NCBI RefSeq assembly: GCF_000154445.1
Contig: NZ_DS499562.1
Direction: 5' to 3' (one strand)
DNA length: 64,000 bases
Source: Intestinibacter bartlettii
GTDB lineage: Bacteria > Bacillota > Clostridia > Peptostreptococcales > Peptostreptococcaceae
Under the pieces are notes generated by a model, which saw only the letters and a list, made by a program, of their open reading frames with translations, did not search any database and had not been told where the DNA came from. Positions 16,057-24,716 of this stretch are shown piece after piece; the first letter of the stretch is position 1, and each line of letters opens with the position of its first letter. The position numbers and the translations under genes are program-made.

Positions 16057-16821
16057 TTATGCAAATATACTATGCTCTTCCATTATCTCTTTTAACTCTT
16101 CAACAGTTAAAATTTTATCTCTTCTTCTATGAATCATTCTATGACAATTCGAGCATAGACAAACTAAGTCTTCTTCTGGATTTATCTCTATTTCTTCTTC
16201 TAAACTATAAAGTGGTTTCGTATGATGAACTTCTATAAAGTCTTTACCCAACTCTCCATAAGCTTCTTCAAAATCGAAATCACACACCATACATCTTGTA
16301 CCATGTATTTTTATAGCTTTTTCTCTGTTTTTATAACTTCGCTCATACTTTGTTGTATAAATCTTTTTTCGCTTTCCTTCCACTCTATTTTCGATTTCAA
16401 TTGTTTCAAGTGGATTTATACTTTCATCATTTAACAAATCTAATCCTATAAATTCTACTTCATATGTATTACCAAATATTTTTGTGAATTTTATTGATGG
16501 ATATCCATTTTCTTTTCCTGATTTTAACCTATAATCTTTTAATACTCCATCAAATTCTTTTTTTAGATCAGATTTCCAAAACATACGTGTTCTTGACAGT
16601 TGCGAACTTTCCATTTCTATATGTGCATTATATTCATTATTTTCGTATATTAAAATAAGTGGTTTTTGCTCGCCATTTTGTAAATTTTCAGAATCAAAAA
16701 ACCATCTTATTTCTCTTGGTACTCCTGAACCTCTGTGCTGAAAAAATGATTTGTCACAGTTTTTTATTGCTGTTATATTATCTATTATCTCCCATGAATA
16801 AAATTTTCCTGTTTCCCCCAT
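16057..16821 (-). CDS. HNH endonuclease
   Basis: A 254-residue protein. The C-terminal third is an HNH nuclease: CMVCDFDFEE (about residue 176), the catalytic strand FIEVHHTKPL (about 194-203), then LVCLCSNCHRMIHR (about 219-232). The four cysteines (CxxC twice) bind a structural zinc as in McrA-type enzymes. The N-terminal 150 residues are a separate alpha/beta domain with no family I can name; it may read DNA or a modified base. It lies 134 bp after the GHKL operon terminator on the same strand and has its own terminator. It could be a stand-alone restriction nuclease or an accessory of that operon. Confidence 0.88.
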   Translation of the reverse strand: MGETGKFYSWEIIDNITAIKNCDKSFFQHRGSGVPREIRWFFDSENLQNGEQKPLILIYENNEYNAHIEMESSQLSRTRMFWKSDLKKEFDGVLKDYRLKSGKENGYPSIKFTKIFGNTYEVEFIGLDLLNDESINPLETIEIENRVEGKRKKIYTTKYERSYKNREKAIKIHGTRCMVCDFDFEEAYGELGKDFIEVHHTKPLYSLEEEIEINPEEDLVCLCSNCHRMIHRRRDKILTVEELKEIMEEHSIFA

Positions 16822-16916
16822 TTATATCTCCTTGCTTAAATTATTATATATATTTTTTCCTCAACTATTTATTTATGTAAAATTATATGGCTTATATAAT
16901 TTTATTATAATTCATA

Positions 16917-16952
16917 AAAAATAGCGTTGTAAAAATCACAACACTATTTTTT
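16917..16952 (-). terminator. Terminator of the GHKL operon
   Basis: AAAATAGTGTTGT pairs with ACAACGCTATTTTTT on the minus strand, followed by T-run. Confidence 0.85.
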
Positions 16953-16955
16953 ATT

Positions 16956-17733
16956 CTAATAAACCTGTTGAACATATTTAGGTTCTGGTAATTCATCATC
17001 ATAATAATAACCTAAATATTTTAAAGTAAGATCTTCTAATTCATCTTCACTCATAGCAGGTGCTATTATAACTGGATAACTTTTATTCATTTCCAATAAT
17101 ACCATTCTTCCGCGACGAACATCATCACCTAGATCTTTTTTATCCTTTATTTTTGATTTAAATATAGAACTTAAATTTCGTCTATCAATTATATTTAGCA
17201 TTTTTATTAGAAATTCTCGATTTCTAAAAATAGGATATTTTAAAATATAATTATAAAAATCTAAATTATCTATTATTAAGCCTACATATCTTTCTCTTTC
17301 AAACTGATTATCTGTATAATCTTTTATATATTCAGCGGCTAAAATACATTTATATACGTAATTTTCCCAGTCAAATTTCTTAAGAACTATATTATGAAAA
17401 TTATTTTTACTATCTTTTATTTGAGGATATTCATTTAATAAATATTCTCTTTTTTTAGTTACAAAATAATGAATACCAAAACATTTTATTCATATGTATA
17501 TCTCTGTCTATATTAATATAGTATTCAGAAATAATATTTATAGCTCTTGAAAATAATACTTTTTTCTCATCTTCACTTCCCTTAGCAATATATATTGGAA
17601 AGTCTGGAGCTTCTTCTATAGTTATAACATTTCCATCAAAATACTCTTCTTTAGAATTTATATTTCCCTCTAAAAAATCATTATAAAATTCTTCAGTTTT
17701 TATTTCCTTTTCATTCAATAGTCTAATTTCCAT
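16956..17733 (-). pseudogene. Third gene of GHKL operon, single-base frameshift
   Basis: Two open frames join into one 258-residue protein if one T is removed from a T4 run (17478-17481 read on the minus strand). The first part starts MEIRLLNEKEIKTEEFYNDF and reaches DIHMNKMF. The second continues GIHYFVTKKREYLL and ends in the original frame at PKYVQQVY. There is no stop in the 170 codons after the shift, so the mutation is recent, a sequencing slip, or a phase-variable/programmed event. The product is helical and acidic, with no membrane segment. No family recognised with certainty. The start overlaps the end of the preceding gene by 11 bases, so translation is coupled. Confidence 0.8.
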
Positions 17734-18565
17734 TATATAACCCCCTCACTGCATTAGTGAATTTTTCAATTATATTATTTCCAATAATATTTACTACTTC
17801 ATCTATATTTTCTAAACTAACTTCTTTAACATTCCTACTTTTCATTAGGTTATATAATTTAAAATCTAATTCAACTTCAGGTGGATCAATTTCATCTATC
17901 TCAACAACATTTTCTTCGCCATTATTAATTACGAAGTTAATAACAGCTCTCCCAAGACCTTCACGTATATATGCATTATTTAGATCTCTATTATTAGGTA
18001 TATCTACAAACTGATAATTTTCATTTTTAAATTTAAGAATAATAGTTTCATTTGAAAGTTCTATTTCAAATGGACCTTTTAAATTTGGATCTATTTTTTT
18101 CTCAAACAATTCTTGTGGTTTCTTTATTACATTCAATGTAATTATATTTGAAAGTCCTAATATTGAATTTTTAGGCACCAAAATACTTTCTTTAAAGTTT
18201 CCATAAAAATCACTTAAATCTTCATTATTTATAAATGATATATCTTCTTTAGCCTTTATAAGTAACTGTATTGATGTTTTTTCTTTTATAGAAATTCTTT
18301 CTCTTGGTATTTTTATAAATTTCTGGTCTTGGTCCATTTCATAAAATTTAGTATCTTTATTTTGTACAACAAGTATTAAACTTGCATTTTCGCTTTGTAT
18401 TTGGGATTTTATAAACTCTGAACTTATATCATATTGTGGCTCAAAGCAATAATCATTTCCTATTTCATCTAATCCTATAACTAAATGGAATTTTGCGTTA
18501 TTATAAGCATTTGATGTATTTGTTAATATTGGATATGGAAAATTAGCATCTTTTTTATAAATCAT
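17723..18565 (-). CDS. Second gene of GHKL operon, unknown beta-rich protein
   Basis: A 280-residue cytoplasmic protein starting MIYKKDANFPYPILTNTSNA. The first 150 residues look like a beta-sandwich (short strands such as LILVVQNKDTKFYEM and IPRERISIKEKTSIQLLIKA). The second half includes REGLGRAVINFVINN and a helical C-terminus. I do not recognise a named family. It starts 2 bases after the ATPase gene stop and its stop overlaps the next start, so the three proteins are made in a fixed ratio and probably work as a complex. No nuclease or membrane motif is visible. Confidence 0.75.
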   Translation of the reverse strand: MIYKKDANFPYPILTNTSNAYNNAKFHLVIGLDEIGNDYCFEPQYDISSEFIKSQIQSENASLILVVQNKDTKFYEMDQDQKFIKIPRERISIKEKTSIQLLIKAKEDISFINNEDLSDFYGNFKESILVPKNSILGLSNIITLNVIKKPQELFEKKIDPNLKGPFEIELSNETIILKFKNENYQFVDIPNNRDLNNAYIREGLGRAVINFVINNGEENVVEIDEIDPPEVELDFKLYNLMKSRNVKEVSLENIDEVVNIIGNNIIEKFTNAVRGLYNGN

Positions 18566-18567
18566 TT

Positions 18568-20649
18568 TTATACCCCCACATAATAAACAAATTTAAGAGC
18601 TTTATTATAATTTTCTTTTAACTCTATTTTTAAACTTGCTATACCATCTTTTATAGTTACATTTTTTATAAAATTATTTTTTATTTTTAATTTTGAGTTT
18701 GTTGATAAATCAACAACTGATTTATAATTTTCCTTCATCTTAAACTTATTTTTATGTTCTTCACCCATTCCATCTATTATAGATACACCTATATCACAAA
18801 CATTTACTCTTCTTAATTCCTTCATATTAGATAAATTTAACTTTATAAATTCATTATCTGAAATTACTATTCTTTCTACTTTAGCTGTTGAAACACTGTA
18901 TTCAACTTCTGGGTCATCGTCATTAACTTCGATAGTTCCTTCTTGCTGTACTGTTCCTAACTCATTTGAATTTGGAGATTTTTCTCCTCCAGTTTTTGAA
19001 TTTTCATTTCCATCCGGATTTTTAGTCCATGAATTTTGACCAGAATTTCCTCCACCATTTCCGTTATTTTCAGTTTCTGGTGGATTAATATTTTTTTCAT
19101 CTCCAATTGATGATGTCACTGCAATCACTAATTCCCCGGGTTCTGATGTTGGCTCAGGTTCTATTCCTGGTATATCTATAATTTCTTTATTTCCATCTCT
19201 ATTATCATTTTTCTTTTTCTTAGATTTCTTTTTCTTTTTAATTTTTACTGTAGAAGTTTTATCTAAAAGATTGTCTTTAAATTCTGTATTTAATTCGTAA
19301 ATAATATCACTTGTATCTATTTTCCCATCTGTTGGATTATTTTTTCTTATCTCTTCTTCAATAATTTTAGACATCTCTCTACTTATATTATTTATAAATC
19401 TTGTTGCATTTCTTTGGGCTTCTAGATTTTTTATATGTTCACAAGAAAGTTTCGTATGCGAATCATCTTCAAGTGATTTTAAAAATTCATCTTCTTTTAT
19501 AGTCTTTGGAATTAATATAGCATTAAATGGTTTCTTATTATTTCCTTTAACCATTTTATCTTCTATCTTCATTCCAATAGTTCTAATTACACCAACTCTT
19601 CCAATTGGTATTTTTACATCATATTTAAAATAAAGATAAAATTCATATTCATCTTTTTTAGATTCTATCTTTATAACTCTAGGTTCTTCTTTTCTGTATG
19701 TATCAAGATACAATGTTGTAAATACTTTCTTTGTATTATCAATATCTTGGTCATAATATTTACTATTTTTTATATATGAAACTATAGTTTTATCATCAAT
19801 TATATTATTGTTTACTATAACCTTTAGTTTTTTATCTAAAATAGCAACAAAGAAGCTATCACATACACTTGTAATAATATCTTTTTCTCTATTAAATTGC
19901 TCTCTTAAAAAAGGAATTATTATTTTCAACCCTCTTGTATCTTTCTTAAATACATTATTAAATGTATTTTCATGTGGCATAAATTTAGTTTTAGATGAAT
20001 TAATTTGATCTTGTTTTACTTTTGTAAAATATCCTGTAGATCTATAATAATTTGATTCATATTCATGCTCTATAAGTTGTACAGTTCCTCCTAAATGTTG
20101 ATTTCCATATGCATCACAATTTGCGAAATACATCATGTATAAATCAGATGCTGAATTAGAAGCTATTTTTCCTATACCATGAGATCCACCTCTTGATTTT
20201 TCCAATTCCTCATCTTCCTCTTCTCCATGTACACCTTTGTTATATGCATAAATACTCCATGTATCTTTTGGATCATCAGTTTGGCCATGTATTGCCCCTG
20301 CTAATCCTTTTGTATTACTATCTTCGAATGATATATAATTTACAATATCATCATTCATTTTATCTTGCATATATCTTATTGTTTCTTTAGTATAACTATT
20401 TTTTCCCTTCAAACAATTTATTCTAGCTTTTACTTCATCTAATCCTGGTATATCTTCTTTATTTATACTGCCAATTTGTATATTTACTACTACTGGTTCA
20501 TTGTTTCCTTGTAATTTACCATCTAAAGAGTTTTGTATATTCTCTCTTACAAGTCCTGCTATTCCATGTCCATAAAATTTATCCAAAACTTTATTAAATG
20601 TGAATTCCTCCATACAAGAAATCTTCGTAAATTGCCATAAATCCCCCAC
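18568..20649 (-). CDS. GHKL (Hsp90/MutL/MORC-like) ATPase, operon head
   Basis: A 693-residue protein. The ATP-site boxes of the GHKL fold are visible: N-box ENIQNSLDG (residues 36-44, with the catalytic Glu and Mg-binding Asn), the D-x-G-like ISFEDSNTKGLAG (106-118) and the lid G-x-x-G-x-G as RGGSHGIGK (153-161). A transducer-like region follows (DTRGLKIIIPFL). Residues about 475-580 are a disordered linker, first poly-lysine (KIKKKKKSKKKKND), then Gly/Asn/Pro/Glu-rich. The last 100 residues form a beta-rich domain. Start is GTG after AAGGAGAG. As a family, GHKL ATPases are ATP-gated clamps; several occur in phage defence. Operon context suggests defence, which is inference. Confidence 0.85.
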   Translation of the reverse strand: MGDLWQFTKISCMEEFTFNKVLDKFYGHGIAGLVRENIQNSLDGKLQGNNEPVVVNIQIGSINKEDIPGLDEVKARINCLKGKNSYTKETIRYMQDKMNDDIVNYISFEDSNTKGLAGAIHGQTDDPKDTWSIYAYNKGVHGEEEDEELEKSRGGSHGIGKIASNSASDLYMMYFANCDAYGNQHLGGTVQLIEHEYESNYYRSTGYFTKVKQDQINSSKTKFMPHENTFNNVFKKDTRGLKIIIPFLREQFNREKDIITSVCDSFFVAILDKKLKVIVNNNIIDDKTIVSYIKNSKYYDQDIDNTKKVFTTLYLDTYRKEEPRVIKIESKKDEYEFYLYFKYDVKIPIGRVGVIRTIGMKIEDKMVKGNNKKPFNAILIPKTIKEDEFLKSLEDDSHTKLSCEHIKNLEAQRNATRFINNISREMSKIIEEEIRKNNPTDGKIDTSDIIYELNTEFKDNLLDKTSTVKIKKKKKSKKKKNDNRDGNKEIIDIPGIEPEPTSEPGELVIAVTSSIGDEKNINPPETENNGNGGGNSGQNSWTKNPDGNENSKTGGEKSPNSNELGTVQQEGTIEVNDDDPEVEYSVSTAKVERIVISDNEFIKLNLSNMKELRRVNVCDIGVSIIDGMGEEHKNKFKMKENYKSVVDLSTNSKLKIKNNFIKNVTIKDGIASLKIELKENYNKALKFVYYVGV

Positions 20650-20795
20650 TTTTTTCTCTCCTTTTTGACAAATTTAATATTTTAATTATTTTATAAGTAA
20701 TACTTAAATGAATTACTAAAACATTTTCCTATTGTATATTATATAATACATTTATAAGCTTTTAAATGAATCCATACCAAATATAATATTAAAAA

Positions 20796-21236
20796 TCAAC
20801 TAAAATAACAACTATACAACTTCTTTCCACTTTCCAAGCAAAAAGCAACCTCACCCTCTTCAATATCCAATCCTTCTAACACTTCTTCTATATATTTTCT
20901 ATCACTATAAAATACATATCTTTCATATATCAAATAACCCTTATCATTTATTTCATCTACTAATGCTTGGGCATATTCTGCATTGATAGGATTTCTAAAT
21001 TTAGAATTCCTATTTATAAAAATAAACATATTAATAATATCAACATTTAAATAGCAATTTTCCTCCATAAGTTCAATCAAGAAATATATATTATTTATTA
21101 CATAATTCATTATTTCCTCATCTTTTATAGAATTTAAAATCTTTTGTAGTTTTTGTTCATCAAAATTTTCATATTTTTCATTTATTGCTTTTATTTCATA
21201 TTCACGCATTTTGTTTTTTATTATTTTCGTATCCAT
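20796..21236 (-). CDS. Unknown helical protein upstream of GHKL operon
   Basis: A 146-residue acidic, largely helical protein. Start taken at the ATG 8 bases after GGAGG; an upstream ATG overlaps that ribosome site. Features are LQKILNSIKDEEIMNYVINN, a cluster of aromatics (YERYVFYSDRKY) and a C-terminus CFLESGKKL-like ending in SCYFS. No family recognised. It lies 146 bp upstream of the GHKL ATPase on the same strand, and the gap holds AT-rich sequence with possible promoter elements but no strong terminator, so it could be a loosely linked first gene of the module. Confidence 0.6.
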   Translation of the reverse strand: MDTKIIKNKMREYEIKAINEKYENFDEQKLQKILNSIKDEEIMNYVINNIYFLIELMEENCYLNVDIINMFIFINRNSKFRNPINAEYAQALVDEINDKGYLIYERYVFYSDRKYIEEVLEGLDIEEGEVAFCLESGKKLYSCYFS

Positions 21237-21622
21237 AATTTTATCCTCCATCTACTTTTTATTTAATTAGTTCTTATTTTTTCTCCCTAATTATATTTTA
21301 AAACAACTTCTTCAATATAATAAGCTATAATACAGGTAAAATCTAACTATTTTTTAACACAGGAAGTTACAAAATGAAATTTACTATTTTAGGTTTTTCA
21401 CACCCCGCTGCCTATAACCTAGGTTTAGATATAAACGACTTGGCCATTCTTAGATGGTATATCGATTTTAAAGAATCTGGATATATGAATAAAAAAGTAA
21501 TCGACGGAAAAGAATTTTATTTAGTCATATATGAATATGTCTTATTGGATTTGCCTATTTTAGGTATGAAAAAAGATGCTGTTTATAGAAGGTTTAAAAA
21601 AATGTGTGATAAAAAAATTTTT

Positions 21623-21676
21623 ATGCTAATATCGGCTTCTCTATTGTTGGATATTGAAACTGATATTAGCATTTTT
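21623..21676 (+). terminator. Terminator-like hairpin inside the replication relic
   Basis: ATGCTAATATC and GATATTAGCAT form a perfect 11-bp stem followed by T5. It lies where the coding frame breaks down. Confidence 0.6.
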
Positions 21677-21685
21677 GTACCCCTG

Positions 21686-21806
21686 ATATATATCTTAGTC
21701 CCCCCGCTTTGAAAAATTGTATCATTGATTTATATCTTAGGACCCATGCTTTATATCTTAGCCCTATAGATTTATATCTCTATCTCTCGGATTTAAATCT
21801 GAACTT
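21686..21806 (+). repeat. Iteron-like direct repeats
   Basis: Units beginning TTTATATCTTAG or close variants recur with 20-21-bp period: starts at 21729, 21750, 21771 (TTTATATCTCTA), 21792 (TTTAAATCTGAA) and 21812 (TTTAAAGTCTCG), with a looser copy near 21688. Phage initiator genes often hold their own origin repeats, so this fits a decayed replication origin inside the relic gene. Confidence 0.55.
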
Positions 21807-21942
21807 GTCGGTTTAAAGTCTCGAACAAATAATAAATCTATTAAATAAATCCATCACACACAAATAAAAATGCTGTGTTTTTCTTTTTTGAAAGTAGTGT
21901 GTGATTTTTATTTTTTATGAAGATTAAAAGTTTAATCTCATT

Positions 21943-22290
21943 ATTTTAAGGTGATTTTAGCCCCTTGACTGAAAAATCCATCGGAAGCCTCTGTCATAAA
22001 CACTTCATATCCATCTGATGTTGTTCCTACAGATTCGCAATCATCTGGTATCATTCTGCTCTAATGTGCTAGTGGTCTACTTGTGTCACTCATATCAAGA
22101 ACATATACAGCAGCTCCACCGTGTCCATGATCAAACATATATAATTTACTTTCTATGCCGTTCATAGAGTTGTCTTCTACTTTTACGTTCCAATCACTTC
22201 CCCAACTTTTTGGAACTGTTACAGTAAAAAATCTATTTTCAGTAGTTGTACTTGAACTTTTTGATGATGTATTTTGTAATTTGAATGACT
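21943..22290 (-). pseudogene. Remnant of a secreted protein C-terminus
   Basis: The minus strand reads NTSSKSSSTTTENRFFTVTV then PKSWGSDWNVKVEDN, MFDHGHGGAAVYVLDMSDTS and, after one in-frame TAG, SRMIPDDCESVGTTSDGYEV to a natural stop at 21943. The Ser/Thr-rich linker followed by a beta-domain resembles the end of clostridial lipoproteins. The upstream half and start are gone. No function expected. Confidence 0.6.
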
Positions 22291-22496
22291 AGCACCTTAA
22301 TTTTATTGTAGCAAATCATAGTAACACCCTCAATCAGAACGGTATATTAAGATAGGACCTTTATCTTTTATAAAAACTTATGTGTCATGGAATATAGTTT
22401 AAAAATTATTACAAAATAATCATATATAAAATATTGTAACCTATATGTTTCTGTTTAATGTTATAGTTATATAGAATTTAAACTTAGGAGGTAGTT

Positions 22497-22898
22497 ATGC
22501 ATAAAATTTTAAATGTTGCTTTAATCGCTCATGACAACAAAAAGGATACACTGGTTAATTTCTGTATTGCTTATGAGGCTATATTGTCAAAATATGGTCT
22601 ATATGCAACAGGTACGACTGGTAAAAGAATTATGGATGAAACACACTTGGACATACATAGGCTTGCTTCTGGTCCACTTGGTGGGGATCAACAAATTGGG
22701 TCTTTGATTGTAAATAAGGAAATCGATTTGGTAATATTCTTAAGGGACCCGTTAACTGCACAGGCTCATGAACCAGACATCCAAGCGTTAATAAGGCTTT
22801 GTGATGTTTATAGTGTTCCGATTGCGACTAATTTGGCTTCTGCGGAAATTTTTATAAGAGCTTTAAATGATGGAGAATTAAACTGGAGATTAGATTAA
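22497..22898 (+). CDS. mgsA: Methylglyoxal synthase
   Basis: A 133-residue enzyme converting dihydroxyacetone phosphate to methylglyoxal plus phosphate, a bypass that relieves phosphosugar stress. Motifs: NVALIAHDNKKDTL (phosphate-binding N-terminus), TGTTGKRI (about 37-44), the catalytic aspartate in SGPLGGDQQIG (about 58-68), FLRDPLTAQAHEPDI (about 81-95) and SVPIATNLASAE. Length is normal (130-150). AGGAGG ribosome site. Ends at a terminator shared with the convergent [2Fe-2S] gene. Confidence 0.97.
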   Translation: MHKILNVALIAHDNKKDTLVNFCIAYEAILSKYGLYATGTTGKRIMDETHLDIHRLASGPLGGDQQIGSLIVNKEIDLVIFLRDPLTAQAHEPDIQALIRLCDVYSVPIATNLASAEIFIRALNDGELNWRLD

Positions 22899-22910
22899 TA
22901 TTATAAAAAA

Positions 22911-22956
22911 TAACCCTTTATGAGATGATTTTTTCATTCATCCCATAAAGGGTTAT
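22911..22956. terminator. Bidirectional terminator
   Basis: TAACCCTTTATG/CATAAAGGGTTA long stem between convergent genes. Confidence 0.85.
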
Positions 22957-22968
22957 CTACTTTTATGT

Positions 22969-23142
22969 CTATTTCAATAATTCGTCTAAAATTTCTTGTA
23001 TTTCGTCTTCACATCCGCCGCATCCTGTTGATGCTTCAGTCATTTCTTTTATATCGTCTACTGTTTTTGCGCCATCTTCTATAGCTTTTTTTATTGTTTC
23101 ATAACTAACTTCCATACAATGACATACGATTCTATCTTCCAT
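22969..23142 (-). CDS. BFD-like [2Fe-2S]-binding mini-protein
   Basis: A 57-residue protein: MEDRIVCHCMEVSYETIKKA, IEDGAKTVDDIKEMTEASTG, then CGGCEDEIQEILDELLK. The C-x-C near the start and the C-x-x-C after about 32 residues are the four cluster ligands of the Fer2_BFD fold (bacterioferritin-associated ferredoxin, NifU centre, nitrite reductase). The ribosome site is GGGGG 8 bases upstream. In bacteria such proteins draw iron from ferritin cages. A ferritin gene lies 0.9 kb away on the other strand, which makes an iron-handling role plausible but unproved. Confidence 0.88.
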   Translation of the reverse strand: MEDRIVCHCMEVSYETIKKAIEDGAKTVDDIKEMTEASTGCGGCEDEIQEILDELLK

Positions 23143-23364
23143 ACTTTATACCCCCATTTGTTATTTTGAGTATACCTATGAAGTTACTTTTGATGTCGTT
23201 TCTGTTTGGTATATCTTTATATTTTATATATACCCGCATTTTCTAACTAAAAACATTTTTGTTTATATTTTTGATTTAATTTGTTGTAAGTGGATTTATA
23301 TCCGTTACTGCTATAAAATTTATAATATAACAACAATTTTTATTAAATTGAAAGGGGTAATTGT

Positions 23365-24012
23365 ATGAATACAATAAAAATAAATGGTTTGGCGGGTGGA
23401 TATCCAGAGACGATTGATGGAACTTTTGAATGGTATTATTCTCAAAAAGGCGCAGATGATTTTCTTGATTTATATGAAGCTGAAGAGCTTATTAAAGATG
23501 GGCATCCTTTTTACGGTATGAACTGTCATCTAATTCACTTTCCTGATGGCGAGGTATTTAGTCCTTTTGAACTTAGGGAAAATTTTTATGTTGAGGCTCC
23601 TGTGTGGGATGATGGAAAGTTTTATTTTTTATGTGTTGATTTTTCTAAAAATACAATTCAAATATATTGTTATTATCCAGAAGATAAAAAACTTGAACTT
23701 ATTGAAAAACTGCCACTTGATTGTGTAAAGGATTGTTATAACCTAAAGCTAAATGTTTCTCCTCTTATGCTTGGACGAGATGCTAATGAGTGTGTTTTCC
23801 AAATCATTTGGCCAGAAAAAATCAGTTTTTCCATAGGTTCTACTGAAAGTCTTATGTTTAGAGATGGTGATGATTTATATTTTTCTGAATGGCATGAAGA
23901 CCCCGATTATCATGAATACGTAATTATTAGAGATTTTCATACTGGTGAAATTAAAGATAAATTTTCAGGAACTATCTGCCGTATGCCAAACGGAGTATTT
24001 TGGAGATTTTAA
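23365..24012 (+). CDS. Conserved hypothetical protein
   Basis: A 215-residue soluble, acidic, aromatic-rich protein: PETIDGTFEWYYSQKGADDF near the start, then HLIHFPDGEVFSPFEL and APVWDDGKFYFLCVDF. The alternation of short strands and turns (WDDGKFYFLCVD, GDDLYFSEWHEDPDY) suggests a beta-propeller or beta-sandwich fold. I do not recognise a family. AAGGGG ribosome site 8 bases before ATG. It lies 66 bp upstream of the ferritin gene on the same strand, with an AT-rich gap, so cotranscription is possible. Confidence 0.7.
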   Translation: MNTIKINGLAGGYPETIDGTFEWYYSQKGADDFLDLYEAEELIKDGHPFYGMNCHLIHFPDGEVFSPFELRENFYVEAPVWDDGKFYFLCVDFSKNTIQIYCYYPEDKKLELIEKLPLDCVKDCYNLKLNVSPLMLGRDANECVFQIIWPEKISFSIGSTESLMFRDGDDLYFSEWHEDPDYHEYVIIRDFHTGEIKDKFSGTICRMPNGVFWRF

Positions 24013-24078
24013 TTGTTTCATTTTCTAACTTTTTACTATAAAATATAATTAGAAACTATATTTCAAGGGGGCAAATTT

Positions 24079-24591
24079 ATGTTAAGTAAAAGCTTAGAAA
24101 GTGCAATCAATGATCAAGTTACATTTGAGTTTTACTCTTCTTACACTTATTTAGCTATGGCTGCTTATTGTGAATCAGTTGATTTAAGCGGTTTTGCTAA
24201 CTTTTTTAGAGTACAAGCTAAAGAAGAAATCGATCATGCTATGAAATTCTATGACTATGTGTTCCAAAAGGGTGGAACTATAGTTCTTGGCGAAATAGAC
24301 AAGCCAAAAGATACTTATAAAGATGTTGTAGAAGTATTTGAAACAGGTTTAGCTCATGAAGAATTAGTCACTAAAAAAATATATAATATTATGGATATTG
24401 CAGTTGCACAAAAGGAACATGCGACTATCAGCTTTTTAAACTGGTTTGTTGATGAACAAGTTGAAGAAGAAGATAATTTTACGACTTTATTGAAAAAAGT
24501 AAAAAGATGCGTAGACAACCCTCATGCGTTGTATATGATTGATGATGAATTGGCACAAAGGGTTTATGTTGCACCTGCTACTAATGCATAA
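24079..24591 (+). CDS. ftnA: Ferritin
   Basis: A 170-residue iron-storage protein. The four-helix ferroxidase core shows E17 in QVTFEFYSSYTYLAMAAY, the EEIDHAMKFYDYV helix (E-x-x-H pair) and the second-half ligands KEHATISFLNWFVDEQVEEE. Length and motifs match bacterial nonhaem FtnA. It forms a 24-subunit shell that oxidises and stores iron, protecting an anaerobe from iron and oxygen stress. AGGGGG ribosome site. A strong terminator follows. The nearby BFD-type protein may help release the iron. Confidence 0.96.
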   Translation: MLSKSLESAINDQVTFEFYSSYTYLAMAAYCESVDLSGFANFFRVQAKEEIDHAMKFYDYVFQKGGTIVLGEIDKPKDTYKDVVEVFETGLAHEELVTKKIYNIMDIAVAQKEHATISFLNWFVDEQVEEEDNFTTLLKKVKRCVDNPHALYMIDDELAQRVYVAPATNA

Positions 24592-24626
24592 TTTAGATTT
24601 TGAAAAATATTTTTAAGTTTACATAA

Positions 24627-24666
24627 AAACTGTGTGGCCTTGTTTTCGACTACACAGTTTTTTTAT
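24627..24666 (+). terminator. Terminator of ferritin gene
   Basis: AAACTGTGT/ACACAGTTT stem followed by T8. Confidence 0.85.
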
Positions 24667-24716
24667 AGATTTTATACAAATGTTTGGATAGATTGCTAAA
24701 GTAAGTTAGGATTTAA

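Larger units (their letters stand above)
21374..21847 (+). pseudogene. Phage replisome-organiser-like gene remnant
   Basis: The first 80 codons (MKFTILGFSHPAAYNLGLDI, then DLAILRWYIDFKESGYMNKK and YEYVLLDLPILGMKKDAVYR) match the N-terminal helix-turn-helix part of replication initiator/DnaD-like proteins of Clostridium and Streptococcus phages. The frame then degenerates at about 21610. In another frame the tail still reads GFKSELVGLKSRTNNKSIK before a stop at 21847, the kind of repeated GxKSE tail found in those proteins. A strong hairpin and several stops interrupt it. It is a prophage or plasmid relic, with no integrase or other phage genes nearby. Confidence 0.6.

Noticed and set aside
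21686..21806. Repeats as a CRISPR array
   Set aside because: The period is only 20-21 bp, there are no constant repeats with unique spacers of normal length, and no cas genes are near.
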